Assembly: GCA_009783315.1 (NCBI GenBank)
Contig: WRHI01000005.1
Coordinates: 1-55,881, forward strand
Reading direction: 5' to 3'
DNA from: Peptococcaceae bacterium
GTDB lineage: Bacteria > Bacillota > Desulfitobacteriia > Desulfitobacteriales > Syntrophobotulaceae
Length of the DNA stretch: 55,881 bases
Shown here: positions 8,511 through 16,271 of the stretch, piece by piece
Layout of the letters: every line of letters begins with the position of its first letter
Numbering within the stretch: position 1 is the stretch's first letter
Program-made: the position numbers and the translations under genes
The notes under the pieces: generated by a model
What the model saw: the letters and a program-made list of their open reading frames with translations, nothing else
Told to the model about the DNA's origin: nothing
Databases searched by the model: none

Positions 8511-9152
8511 ATGTACCTACAAAAAACCCTCATGCTGACCACATATTTTTCGGGAATGACAATGAACTGTTTCCTGTTTTTTTGTCCGGAAACAAGAAAG
8601 GGTATCCTTATTGATCCGGGAGATGACGCGCCGGGTCTTATAAAATGGGCCGAAGCCAACGACGTGGAATTGGAACGGATCGTTTTGACCCACGGACACA
8701 TCGATCATATCGGCGCTGTCCCAGATCTTCGAAGCACCTACGGGCTGGCGTTATCGATCCATCAAGATGACTTGACGATGCTGGCCAACCCCACTTTGAA
8801 TGTGTCTGTTTTTGCGGCCAAAACCTTGAGTCTGGATACCGCCGATGTGAACATCCTGGCACATGGTGACGTGATCCGTGTCGGCAATGTGACGGCTGAG
8901 GTTTTGCATACACCCGGTCATACCCCTGGCGGGATTTGCTTGAAAACGGCTGACGGCGTCTTCAGCGGCGACACGCTATTCAAGGGTTCGGTTGGGCGCA
9001 CAGATTTTCCGGGCGGGAGTATGAAATCTTTGGTCACCGGCATTCAGGCACAGCTTATGACTCTGCCTGATTCTACAGCTGTTTTTCCCGGCCATGAGGA
9101 GACAACCACAATCGGCTATGAGAGAGCACACAATTTCATGATTGGGGCTTAG
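8511..9152 (+). CDS. Metallo-beta-lactamase-fold hydrolase, glyoxalase II-like
   Basis: A 213-residue zinc or iron hydrolase of the glyoxalase II/YcbL type. The binuclear metal motif THGHIDHIG is present, as are further ligand candidates in HTPGHTPGG, FSGDTLF and the C-terminal PGHEETT. The start is fixed by AGGAGG at 8501-8506, just before the ATG; an upstream in-frame GTG is less likely. Such a gene commonly follows relA-dtd in Firmicutes. The substrate cannot be told from sequence; thioesters such as S-lactoylglutathione-like compounds or persulfides are possible. Confidence 0.8.
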   Translation: MYLQKTLMLTTYFSGMTMNCFLFFCPETRKGILIDPGDDAPGLIKWAEANDVELERIVLTHGHIDHIGAVPDLRSTYGLALSIHQDDLTMLANPTLNVSVFAAKTLSLDTADVNILAHGDVIRVGNVTAEVLHTPGHTPGGICLKTADGVFSGDTLFKGSVGRTDFPGGSMKSLVTGIQAQLMTLPDSTAVFPGHEETTTIGYERAHNFMIGA

Positions 9153-9195
9153 AGTGCATCATTTGACAAAAAGCGCATATACTCGCATTGGGTAC

Positions 9196-9444
9196 AAAAT
9201 CATTTGTTACGGGTCAGACCCCAGCCCGAGGGGCAGGAGGGGCGGTGCGGCACATGGCGGAGCCTTTTCGGGAGTGGCGGCAGCGGGTCTTGGGCCTTGG
9301 GGCGGAAAAAAGCGCAGGCTGCCTTATTTGCGCTTTTCGCGCAAAGGCCTTAGACCCCGCGCCGCCACGAAGAACGGCTTCGCCATGTGCCGCACCGTCC
9401 CTCCTGCCCCTCGGGCTGGGGTCTGATCTGTAACAATCATTTTT
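9196..9444. repeat. Long palindromic element A, copy 1
   Basis: Outer arms 9204-9264 and 9376-9436 are reverse complements with 57 of 61 matches; weaker pairing extends to about 9196 and 9444. The 111-base core (9265-9375) folds further and ends in an apical AAAAGCGC/GCGCTTTT stem. The core matches 46979-47091 in reverse orientation, while the outer arms do not match. Open frames across it are by-products of the GC-rich palindrome. Confidence 0.85.
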
Positions 9445-9473
9445 CCTATTTCCTAAAGTTTTATCAGGAATAT

Positions 9474-9502
9474 TTGATATTGCGGGATTTTCCTTCTATA
9501 AT
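9474..9502 (+). promoter_or_regulatory. Vegetative promoter of the ech operon
   Basis: TTGATA (9474-9479), 17-base spacer, TATAAT (9497-9502). Immediately downstream is a small inverted repeat, AGAGT-AAGC-ACTCT, that could act as an operator or leader hairpin. The echA ATG lies 63 bases after the -10 box, with an AAGGAGGA in between. Confidence 0.75.
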
Positions 9503-9565
9503 AGAGTAAGCACTCTAAAAAATAAGGAGGATCGAGTACTCTTTGCGAGAGGAAAGTAAGAAACA

Positions 9566-11446
9566 ATGAACATATTGCTTTTGTTGATTATGTTTCCCTT
9601 TGTGGTTGCGTTTGTCTTACTGGGCTTGCCAACACGGCAGTATGCCGTGCGCAAGTATATTGTCGTCGCCTCCGCGCTTATTCTCAGCGGCGTCTCTATT
9701 TATCTTGCCGCGCAATACATTTCCGGCGGTCCGCAGTACTTTTCCTTTGACGCCAAAGGTGCGGATATGGCGATTCTGTTTGCCGAGATGGTTTTCGCGG
9801 GTATCATTATCAGGCTTTCCCTCAAACACAAACAATATCTGACCGCCCTTCTGATGCTGATCGGAGTCGCTTTGATGCTTGGGTACGAGATTGGCTTGGC
9901 GGAAACCGTTCATGCTAGGGAAATCCTCTTTGTGGACAACTTGTCGCTGATCATGGCTCTGATTATTGGCGTTATTGGCTGCATCATCGCGCTGTTCGCA
10001 TTGGGATACATGAAAGATTATCACGAGCACCATCCGGAAGTGAAAGACCGAACCGGGTTTTTCTTCTTTATCATCTTCGCGTTCTTGGGGGCGATGTATG
10101 GTGTGGTTTTTGCCAACAGCCTGATTTGGCTGTTCGGTTTCTGGGAGATTACAACACTGTGCTCTTTCTTTCTTATCGGCTACAGCCAAAAAGACGACGC
10201 AACCAAAAACGCTTTCAACGCCTTAAAAATGAATCTTTTGGGCGGCATCGGTTTTGCCGGCGCCATTATCTTTTTAGCGTACAATGATCAAGTGACCCAG
10301 CTCAATCAGCTGAATGGACTTTCTTCTTTGCTGCCGATAGGCTTGCTGGCTTTTGCCGGATTGACTAAGGCGGCTCAGATGCCTTTTTCTTCTTGGTTGC
10401 TGGGGGCGATGGTGGCCCCGACGCCTGTTTCCGCTCTGCTCCATTCCAGCGCCATGGTCAAAGCAGGCGTCTATATGATTATTCGTTTGTCGCCGGTGTT
10501 TGCTTTTGAAAACGGCGGCGCTGCTGTTGGCGTTTTGGTGGCTTTGGTCGGGGCTGTGACCTTCGTTATGACTTCGTTTATGGCAATTGCCCAATCGGAT
10601 GCCAAACGCGTTCTGGCCTATTCGACCATCGCCAACCTCGGGCTCATTGTGGTCTGCGCCGGGGTGGGCACATACCAGCTGTACTGGGCGGCCATCATGC
10701 TTGTCATCTTTCACGCCATCGCTAAGTCGCTGCTGTTTCTCTCGGTGGGTTCCGTGGAACATAATTTGGGTGAGCGCAGCATTGAGCACATGGATGGCCT
10801 TATCAGTATCATGCCGAAGGTGGCCGTGGGGATGGCTATCGGTATTCTGGGCATGTTCCTGGCGCCCTTTGGTATGCTTATCAGCAAATGGGCCGCTTTA
10901 GAGGGTCTGGTTAACGCCAACGCGGCGCTGACGATTTTCGTTGCTTTCGGCGGCGCGGCAACGCTGTTTTTCTGGGGCAAATGGCTGGGCAAGATTACCA
11001 TGGTTAAATCCGCGCCGACTGATTTTAAGGCTAAGGTTTCCCGGTTAGAGGGAATCAGCCTGGGCTCTCTGGCCGTGATGACGGTGCTGGTATGCCTGAC
11101 CTTCCCGCTGATTTCCCGATACTTCCTGGAACCTCTGATCGCGGATATCTATAATCAGACTTATTTGCTTGGCCAGAGCAACGTGGCAATCCTTCTGTTG
11201 ATGATGGGGCTTATGCTTATTTTGCCTCTGACCCTTTTGCGCAGCGGGAAACGAAGCTATCGCGAACAATATTTAGCCGGGGCCAACACCGCAAAAGAGC
11301 AGTTTCATGGTTCTTTGGGAACGACTCATTCGCTGACCATGCGCAGCTTCTATTTGAGCAATATTTTTGGCGAAGCCAAACTCTTTGGTATCAGCGTCGT
11401 CATCAGCATCATTCTGATTGTGATTATGATTGGGGTGGGACTATGA
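9566..11446 (+). CDS. echA: Ech hydrogenase subunit A, NuoL/MrpA-like ion pump
   Basis: The large membrane subunit of an energy-converting [NiFe] hydrogenase, 626 residues with about 14-16 transmembrane helices. It belongs to the NuoL/MrpA antiporter family and is expected to move H+ or Na+ when ferredoxin is oxidised. The family segment LLHSSAMVKAGVYMIIR with its conserved lysine lies near residue 295, and SLIWLFGFWEITTLCSF near residue 185 matches the conserved glutamate helix. First gene of the operon, behind a strong promoter. It overlaps echB by 4 bases (ATGA), so the two are translationally coupled. Confidence 0.9.
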   Translation: MNILLLLIMFPFVVAFVLLGLPTRQYAVRKYIVVASALILSGVSIYLAAQYISGGPQYFSFDAKGADMAILFAEMVFAGIIIRLSLKHKQYLTALLMLIGVALMLGYEIGLAETVHAREILFVDNLSLIMALIIGVIGCIIALFALGYMKDYHEHHPEVKDRTGFFFFIIFAFLGAMYGVVFANSLIWLFGFWEITTLCSFFLIGYSQKDDATKNAFNALKMNLLGGIGFAGAIIFLAYNDQVTQLNQLNGLSSLLPIGLLAFAGLTKAAQMPFSSWLLGAMVAPTPVSALLHSSAMVKAGVYMIIRLSPVFAFENGGAAVGVLVALVGAVTFVMTSFMAIAQSDAKRVLAYSTIANLGLIVVCAGVGTYQLYWAAIMLVIFHAIAKSLLFLSVGSVEHNLGERSIEHMDGLISIMPKVAVGMAIGILGMFLAPFGMLISKWAALEGLVNANAALTIFVAFGGAATLFFWGKWLGKITMVKSAPTDFKAKVSRLEGISLGSLAVMTVLVCLTFPLISRYFLEPLIADIYNQTYLLGQSNVAILLLMMGLMLILPLTLLRSGKRSYREQYLAGANTAKEQFHGSLGTTHSLTMRSFYLSNIFGEAKLFGISVVISIILIVIMIGVGL

Positions 11447-12303
11447 AAGAATATATTTGGATCCTCTTTGTTGTTCTCTATGTTGTTTTAGCCCCTTTCA
11501 TTGGCGGGCTGATTACAGGAATCGACCGCAAGATTACCGCTCGCATGCAAGGTCGTTACGGTCCACCATTGCTGCAACCTTTCTACGATGTGTTCAAACT
11601 TCTGCAAAAAGAAAATATGGCTGTCAACAAACATCAGCAGTTTTATGTGCTGAGCTTTCTGGTGTTTATCATCGTTGCCGGCTCGATCTTCTTCGCCGGC
11701 GGCGATCTTCTGCTGTCCATTTTCGCGTTGACCTTAGCAAGCATTTTTCTCGTCATCGCGGCTTATTCCACATTCTCGCCTTACGCCTATATTGGTGCGG
11801 AACGAGAACTGATTCAGATCATGGCTTACGAGCCAATGGTCATCCTCACCATTGTGGGTATGTATATGGTAACAAAGAGTTTCAATGTGGCTGATATCGC
11901 TGCCTACAACGGCATGTTATTCCTAAAGTTGCCGGCGATTTTTCTGGGATTCTTGTTTATTCTAACGATCAAACTGCGCAAGTCGCCCTTCGATATTTCC
12001 ATGTCCCATCACGCCCACCAGGAGATTGTGCGCGGTTTGACAACAGAGTTTTCCGGCAAAGAGCTGGCCTACATTGAGATCTCCCATTGGTATGAAAATG
12101 TCATGCTTCTGGGGCTGGTCTTTCTTTTCTTTGCCTCCAACCCTATCCTAGCCCTCCTTATTGTCGCAGCCACATATTTCTTGGAGATCTTTATTGACAA
12201 CGCGAATTCCCGTCTGAAGTGGCAGAGCGTTCTTATCAGCGCCTGGGTTGTGGCCTTTGTGCTGGGCGCGGGAAATATTGCTGTCCTAGCCCTTTGGGGC
12301 TAG
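11443..12303 (+). CDS. echB: Ech hydrogenase subunit B, NuoH-like
   Basis: A membrane subunit of 286 residues that anchors the hydrogenase module, homologous to NuoH/HycD. About eight transmembrane helices are visible. The segment KLRKSPFDISMSHHAHQEIV followed by RGLTTEFSGKELA corresponds to the conserved quinone-site loop of NuoH, here in the hydrogenase form. The start overlaps echA. Its stop codon TAG is the first element of a G-rich heptamer tract, which together with a 108-bp element separates it from echC by 239 bases; operon read-through is nevertheless expected. Confidence 0.92.
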   Translation: MKEYIWILFVVLYVVLAPFIGGLITGIDRKITARMQGRYGPPLLQPFYDVFKLLQKENMAVNKHQQFYVLSFLVFIIVAGSIFFAGGDLLLSIFALTLASIFLVIAAYSTFSPYAYIGAERELIQIMAYEPMVILTIVGMYMVTKSFNVADIAAYNGMLFLKLPAIFLGFLFILTIKLRKSPFDISMSHHAHQEIVRGLTTEFSGKELAYIEISHWYENVMLLGLVFLFFASNPILALLIVAATYFLEIFIDNANSRLKWQSVLISAWVVAFVLGAGNIAVLALWG

Positions 12304-12480
12304 GGAGTAGGGGCCAGGGGCCAGGGGGCAGGGGTTAGGGATGGCAGGGAATCGGCTTGCAGCCAATTCCCAGAGAATTCTAATTTGATGCCCTCTTGTG
12401 TTCCATTAAAATCTTTGCGCCTTGCAGAGTCGCTACCATCCCTAACCCCTAATCCCTAGCCCCTAACCCCTAGTCTCCTA
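12304..12480. repeat. G-rich and C-rich heptamer tracts flanking an inverted-repeat element
   Basis: The left part (12304-12336) is G-rich 7-base units such as GGGGCCA and GGGGTTA. The right part (12444-12480) is the C-rich counterpart, CCCCTAA and CCCTAGC. Between them lies the 107-bp element. The plus strand at 12310-12340 has five G-runs of 3-5 bases separated by 2-3 bases, a clear G-quadruplex motif in the transcript and non-template strand. Confidence 0.75.
12337..12443. mobile_element. MITE-like element D, copy 1
   Basis: A 107-bp unit with ends AGGGATGGCAG and CTACCATCCCT (10 of 11 inverted match). It shares roughly 88% identity with 14478-14585. No coding capacity. Mobility is inferred only from the repeated copy and terminal inverted repeats. 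Confidence 0.55.
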
Positions 12481-12542
12481 AGGTGCACCGATATCATTCA
12501 ACGACTCCAGTTAGATAAGGAAGACAGAAAGGAAGACGCAAA

Positions 12543-12989
12543 ATGTCTTATTTGCCCAAATCTCCCTGGTTGGTTCATTATGACGCTTCCAGCTGCAACG
12601 GGTGCGATATTGAGGTGCTGGCCTGCCTGACGCCTCTTTATGATGTCGAACGGTTCGGCGTCCTGAATATTGGCAACCCCAAACATGCGGATATTTTCGT
12701 GGTCACCGGTTCGGTTAACGAGCAGAACCGTTCGGTGATTGAGAATATCTACAAACAAATGGCGGAACCCAGCGTTGTTGTTGCTGTGGGTGCCTGCGCT
12801 TCTTCCGGCGGTATTTTCCGCGAATGCTACAATGTGCAGGGCGGCGTGGATCTTGTGATTCCTGTTGATGTTTATGTTCCGGGGTGCGCCGCCCGACCGG
12901 AAGCTATTATTGACGGCGTGGTTCAGGCCCTTGATGTGCTTGAGCAGAAACATATGGATCGGAAGAAGGGGGCGGTTGGCAGTGTTTGA
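12543..12989 (+). CDS. echC: Ech hydrogenase small subunit C, NuoB-like
   Basis: A 148-residue [4Fe-4S] subunit that passes electrons to the [NiFe] site. Ligand cysteines are visible in CNGCDIE near residue 19, in the GACASSGG segment near 83, and in the C-terminal VPGCAARP, the NuoB pattern for the proximal (N2-type) cluster. AAGGAAG precedes the ATG. The 3' end overlaps the likely echD start by 8 bases. Despite the repeat-filled gap upstream, its product must assemble with EchD and EchE. Confidence 0.92.
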   Translation: MSYLPKSPWLVHYDASSCNGCDIEVLACLTPLYDVERFGVLNIGNPKHADIFVVTGSVNEQNRSVIENIYKQMAEPSVVVAVGACASSGGIFRECYNVQGGVDLVIPVDVYVPGCAARPEAIIDGVVQALDVLEQKHMDRKKGAVGSV

Positions 12990-13338
12990 ACTGATTGAGA
13001 CAGAATTGATCGCTAAAGAAAGTTTGGTTGATAAGGCGCTGGAACTGTCACGGGAGGGCTACCGCCTGATACAGATTCATTGTGTGAAAACGGCAGAGGA
13101 AATGTTTTTGATCTATTCCTTCGAAAAGGTTGGTTTTGAGTTAATGAATCTTCGTTTGCCGGTTACGGATGGGACGCCTTTGCCAAGTATCAGCGAGATT
13201 TTTCCTCACGCCTGTTTGTATGAAAATGAAACCAACGAGCTTTTTGGCTTGAATATTTCGGGAATGGCCATTGATTTCAAAGGGACGTTCTATGAGACAG
13301 CCAAACCTCACATTTTTGCGATAAAGGAGGCCGAATGA
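12982..13338 (+). CDS. echD: Ech hydrogenase subunit D, NuoC-like
   Basis: A 118-residue subunit homologous to the N-terminal part of NuoC, which links the peripheral and catalytic arms. The segment PLPSISEIFPHACLYENETN and the following ELFGL reproduce the conserved NuoC surface. I place the start at the GTG at 12982, behind GAAGGGGG and overlapping the echC stop; the frame is open further upstream but would then lie almost wholly inside echC. It ends one base before the echE ATG. Confidence 0.8.
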   Translation: MFELIETELIAKESLVDKALELSREGYRLIQIHCVKTAEEMFLIYSFEKVGFELMNLRLPVTDGTPLPSISEIFPHACLYENETNELFGLNISGMAIDFKGTFYETAKPHIFAIKEAE

Positions 13339-13339
13339 T

Positions 13340-14419
13340 ATGGGTGAACGCACGATTGTCCCATTTGGCCCTCAGCACCCGGTTCTCCCTGAGCCCATCC
13401 ATTTAGATCTCATCTTGGAAGATGAGAAGGTGGTTGGAGCGATTCCGTCCATTGGGTTTGTTCACCGCGGTCTAGAGAAACTTGTTGAGAAACGGGATTA
13501 CCAGGAAATGGCTTTCGTGGCGGAACGTATCTGTGGTATTTGCAGTTTCATTCATGGTCACGGCTATTGTGAGACCGTGGAAGCGTTGTTCCAGATTGAA
13601 GTACCAGACCGGGCAAAATTCCTGCGCGTCATGTGGGGGGAGTTGTCCCGTATGCAGAGCCATTTGCTCTGGTTGGGCTTAATGGCAGACGCTTTCGGCT
13701 TTGAGAGTTTGTTTATGCAGTGCTGGCGGCTACGGGAAAAAGTCCTTGACATTTTTGAAAAAACAGCGGGCGGGCGCGTTATTCACAGCGCCTGCAAAGT
13801 GGGCGGCCTGTGGAAGGACGTAGATAACGACATGCTCCAGGAAATCAAAGAAACCCTGGCCGGGTTGAATGGCGAGCTCCAGGAAGTTGCCAGAGTCTTT
13901 TTGAAAGACTACACCGTACAAAAGCGCACCCAGGGATTGGGCAAAATGAACGGCGAGGAAGCATTTAACAGTGGTGCCCTGGGACCGACGCTGCGCGGCA
14001 GCGGCGTAGCCATGGACATGCGCTCCACAGGGTACAGCGGTTACGTTCATCTGAATTTTGAGCCTGTCGTTGAGGAAGATGGCGATTGTTACGCGCGAAC
14101 AAATGTGCGCATGCGCGAGGTTTTTCAAAGTATTGATCTCATCCAGCAAGCCATCGACCTCATGCCGGAAGGCCCCATAGAAAACAAAGTCAAGGGCTCT
14201 CCCAAAGGCGAAGTCCTTGTGCGCATGGAACAACCCCGCGGTCAAGTCGTCTACTATGCCAAAGCAAACGGCACGCGTCATCTCGAACGGTTCCGCGCCC
14301 GGACACCAACTTTCGCCAACATCATGCCCTTGCTCAACATGTTGCCAGGCTGCAATTTAGCTGATGTTCCCATCCTTGTTCTCACGATCGACCCCTGTAT
14401 CAGTTGTACCGAACGCTAA
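13340..14419 (+). CDS. echE: Ech hydrogenase catalytic [NiFe] subunit E, NuoD-like
   Basis: Carries the Ni-Fe active site that reduces protons or oxidises H2; 359 residues. The four cysteine ligands are intact: RICGIC at residues 63-68 and DPCISC at 351-356. The protein ends at DPCISCTER, so it has no C-terminal extension and should not need a maturation endopeptidase, as described for some Ech/CooH enzymes. TGYSGYVHLNFEP and other NuoD-like segments are also present. The stop TAA is followed at once by TGGACAC/CAATGGA-like and G-rich heptamers. Confidence 0.94.
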   Translation: MGERTIVPFGPQHPVLPEPIHLDLILEDEKVVGAIPSIGFVHRGLEKLVEKRDYQEMAFVAERICGICSFIHGHGYCETVEALFQIEVPDRAKFLRVMWGELSRMQSHLLWLGLMADAFGFESLFMQCWRLREKVLDIFEKTAGGRVIHSACKVGGLWKDVDNDMLQEIKETLAGLNGELQEVARVFLKDYTVQKRTQGLGKMNGEEAFNSGALGPTLRGSGVAMDMRSTGYSGYVHLNFEPVVEEDGDCYARTNVRMREVFQSIDLIQQAIDLMPEGPIENKVKGSPKGEVLVRMEQPRGQVVYYAKANGTRHLERFRARTPTFANIMPLLNMLPGCNLADVPILVLTIDPCISCTER

Positions 14420-14433
14420 TGGACACAATGGAG

Positions 14434-14700
14434 AAGGGGCCAGGGGAGAAGGGGTTAGGGGCCAGGGGTTAGGGTTTAGGGATGGTAGGGAATTGGCTTT
14501 CAGCCACTTCCCTGAGAATTCAAATTTGATGCCCCTTTGTATTCCAATTAAAATCTCTGCGCCTTGCAGAGGCGCTACCATCCCTAACCCCTGATCCCTA
14601 GCCCCTGACCCTTTCCCCCAGATCCCTAGCCCCTGACCCCTTCCCCCAGATCCCTAGCCCCTAACCCCTGACCCCTTCCCCTAACCCCTGAGTCCCAGAC
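14434..14700. repeat. Second G-rich/C-rich heptamer region in the ech operon
   Basis: This gap of 337 bases between echE and echF holds G-rich units (GGGGCCA, GGGGTTA; 14434-14477), the 108-bp element D copy 2, and then a long C-rich tract to about 14700. The C-rich part also shows a 28-base higher-order repeat (four heptamers, CCCCTGACCC...CAGATCCCTAG). The left side contains six G-runs in 45 bases, a G-quadruplex motif on the coding strand. Confidence 0.75.
14478..14585. mobile_element. MITE-like element D, copy 2
   Basis: 108 bp with perfect 11-bp terminal inverted repeats AGGGATGGTAG and CTACCATCCCT. It is collinear with 12337-12443, with about 13 differences. Flanking heptamers are G-rich on the left and C-rich on the right, so the inverted symmetry extends past the element ends. 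Confidence 0.6.
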
Positions 14701-14756
14701 CCGAATTTTAGTCCCAAAAAATATCTGTGCTTTGTGCAAGGAAGGAACGAACAATT

Positions 14757-15236
14757 ATGGCCCTCAATGTTATTGGTAAGACGATAATGCGTAATTTGTT
14801 CAGCAAACCGGCTACGTCTATGTATCCGGCTGTTAAGAATGAGTTCTATCCGGCAACCCGCGGCGCGATCGTTTATGATGAGTCTACTTGTAATTATTGC
14901 AGTCTGTGCGCCAAAAGATGTCCCTCCCAAGCCATTACGGTTGACCGCGCTGAGAAAGTCTGGCAGATTGACCGTAAGCGCTGTTTGTCTTGTACTTTCT
15001 GCGTTTCTGTATGCAATAAGGATTCTTTGTCTACCTCCCGTGAATATACACCGCCAATTGTCAGAATCAGCGACTCTTGGCTTTTTCAAGCGGAACAAAT
15101 CGCCGCTGATTTTGAATATGTAGGATCGGAATCTGCTGTGGATGGTATAGCTGAAAATGACCTTGAAGTCCCCGGAGACGCTGACATATCAGCATCTTCA
15201 GACGCCTCCGCTTCTTCGGATAATTCACCATCATAA
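14757..15236 (+). CDS. echF: Ech hydrogenase ferredoxin subunit F, 2[4Fe-4S]
   Basis: A polyferredoxin subunit of 159 residues, NuoI-like, that takes electrons from soluble ferredoxin. Two binding motifs are clear: CNYCSLCAKRCP and CLSCTFCVSVC (C-x2-C-x2-C-x3-C). The last 40 residues are a low-complexity, acidic Ser/Asp/Ala tail, absent from most EchF proteins. The start is the ATG at 14757 behind AAGGAAGGAAC; a longer frame exists but has no better site. hypA follows after 17 bases. Confidence 0.92.
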   Translation: MALNVIGKTIMRNLFSKPATSMYPAVKNEFYPATRGAIVYDESTCNYCSLCAKRCPSQAITVDRAEKVWQIDRKRCLSCTFCVSVCNKDSLSTSREYTPPIVRISDSWLFQAEQIAADFEYVGSESAVDGIAENDLEVPGDADISASSDASASSDNSPS

Positions 15237-15253
15237 TATCAAGAAGGAATTTC

Positions 15254-15619
15254 ATGCACGAATATCCAATTACTGAACAAATCATTAGGATAGCAACCAG
15301 CGCGGCCCAGGTTCATAACGCTGAAAGGGTGACGCTGATTCGTCTGGTTGTCGGCGAACAATCAGGGTTTGTTGGTGATTCTATCCAAATGTATTTTGAT
15401 ATCCTGGCTGAAGGAACCCCTTGCCAAGGAGCTTCTCTGGATATAGAATATATCAAGACCCAGTGGTTTTGCCCAAAGTGCGATTCCTTTTATATCCGAC
15501 AGCCTATGTCGTTTACCTGCCCGCAATGCGGACAGGATGGACTGCCGAGCGATAAGGGCAAAGAGTTCTATGTAAAAGATATTGAAATTGAGACGGGGAG
15601 TGATCAGTGTGTCCAATGA
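15254..15619 (+). CDS. hypA: Hydrogenase nickel-insertion protein HypA
   Basis: A Ni and Zn binding metallochaperone that works with HypB to load nickel into the [NiFe] large subunit, here presumably EchE. 121 residues. The N-terminal MHE gives the conserved His2 nickel ligand. The zinc site is CPKC...CPQC, about residues 75-95. The ATG follows AAGAAGGAA. It overlaps the likely hypB start by 11 bases. The other Hyp genes (hypCDEF) needed for the Fe(CN)2CO moiety are not in this window. Confidence 0.93.
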   Translation: MHEYPITEQIIRIATSAAQVHNAERVTLIRLVVGEQSGFVGDSIQMYFDILAEGTPCQGASLDIEYIKTQWFCPKCDSFYIRQPMSFTCPQCGQDGLPSDKGKEFYVKDIEIETGSDQCVQ

Positions 15620-16271
15620 GCGTATTGATGTCACGAAAAACATCTATGACGAGAATGATAGAATCGCTGCCGAAACCCGGCAGGTTTTTGACCAGAAATC
15701 TGTCTTTGCCGTCAATGTTATGGGCGCTCCCGGCGCAGGCAAAACTTCTTCAATCATTCAGCTGATCAACAATTTACCTCAGATCCGTTCCTATGTTCTT
15801 GAAGGGGATATTGAGTCCGATATCGATACCGTTAAAATGAAAAGCCTGGGCATTGAAACCCGACAGATCAATACCTACGGTGCTTGCCACCTGGACGCGC
15901 CAACCGTGCTGAAGGCCGCTACGGATCTGTCTCTAGCCGAACCGGGTCTTCTCTTTATTGAAAATATTGGCAATCTTGTCTGCCCGGCCGAATTCATGAT
16001 CGGTGAACATATCAAGCTCCTTATTTGTTCCGTGGCAGAAGGCAGCGATAAACCGTACAAATATCCTCTGGCTTTTGAAAAGGCTCAAATGATTCTCCTA
16101 ACCAAGATCGACTTGAAATCTTATGTGGATTTTGACGATGCGTTCTTTGGCAAAGGTGTTCAGGCTCTGAACAAAACCGCAGCTGTTTTTGAAGTCAACG
16201 CCCGAACAGGGGATGGTTTTGCCGCTGCAGCCCGGCACATAGAGGAATTGGCCAGGAGAGCACGCTCATGA
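15609..16271 (+). CDS. hypB: Hydrogenase nickel-insertion GTPase HypB
   Basis: A SIMIBI-class GTPase delivering nickel with HypA; 220 residues from the GTG at 15609, which has GGGGAG 8 bases upstream. Earlier TTG and GTG codons are possible. P-loop GAPGAGKT at residues 39-46; ENIGNLVCPA carries the conserved metal-binding cysteine of the G domain; LTKIDL is the guanine-specificity region. There is no His-rich nickel-storage stretch and no N-terminal CxxC-type site. The stop overlaps the next gene by 4 bases. Confidence 0.92.
   Translation: MSNERIDVTKNIYDENDRIAAETRQVFDQKSVFAVNVMGAPGAGKTSSIIQLINNLPQIRSYVLEGDIESDIDTVKMKSLGIETRQINTYGACHLDAPTVLKAATDLSLAEPGLLFIENIGNLVCPAEFMIGEHIKLLICSVAEGSDKPYKYPLAFEKAQMILLTKIDLKSYVDFDDAFFGKGVQALNKTAAVFEVNARTGDGFAAAARHIEELARRARS

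Noticed and set aside
9142-9433. Two overlapping open frames of 80-95 codons across the GC-rich region
   Set aside because: They lie wholly in the long palindrome, lack ribosome binding sites and show no family-like sequence.
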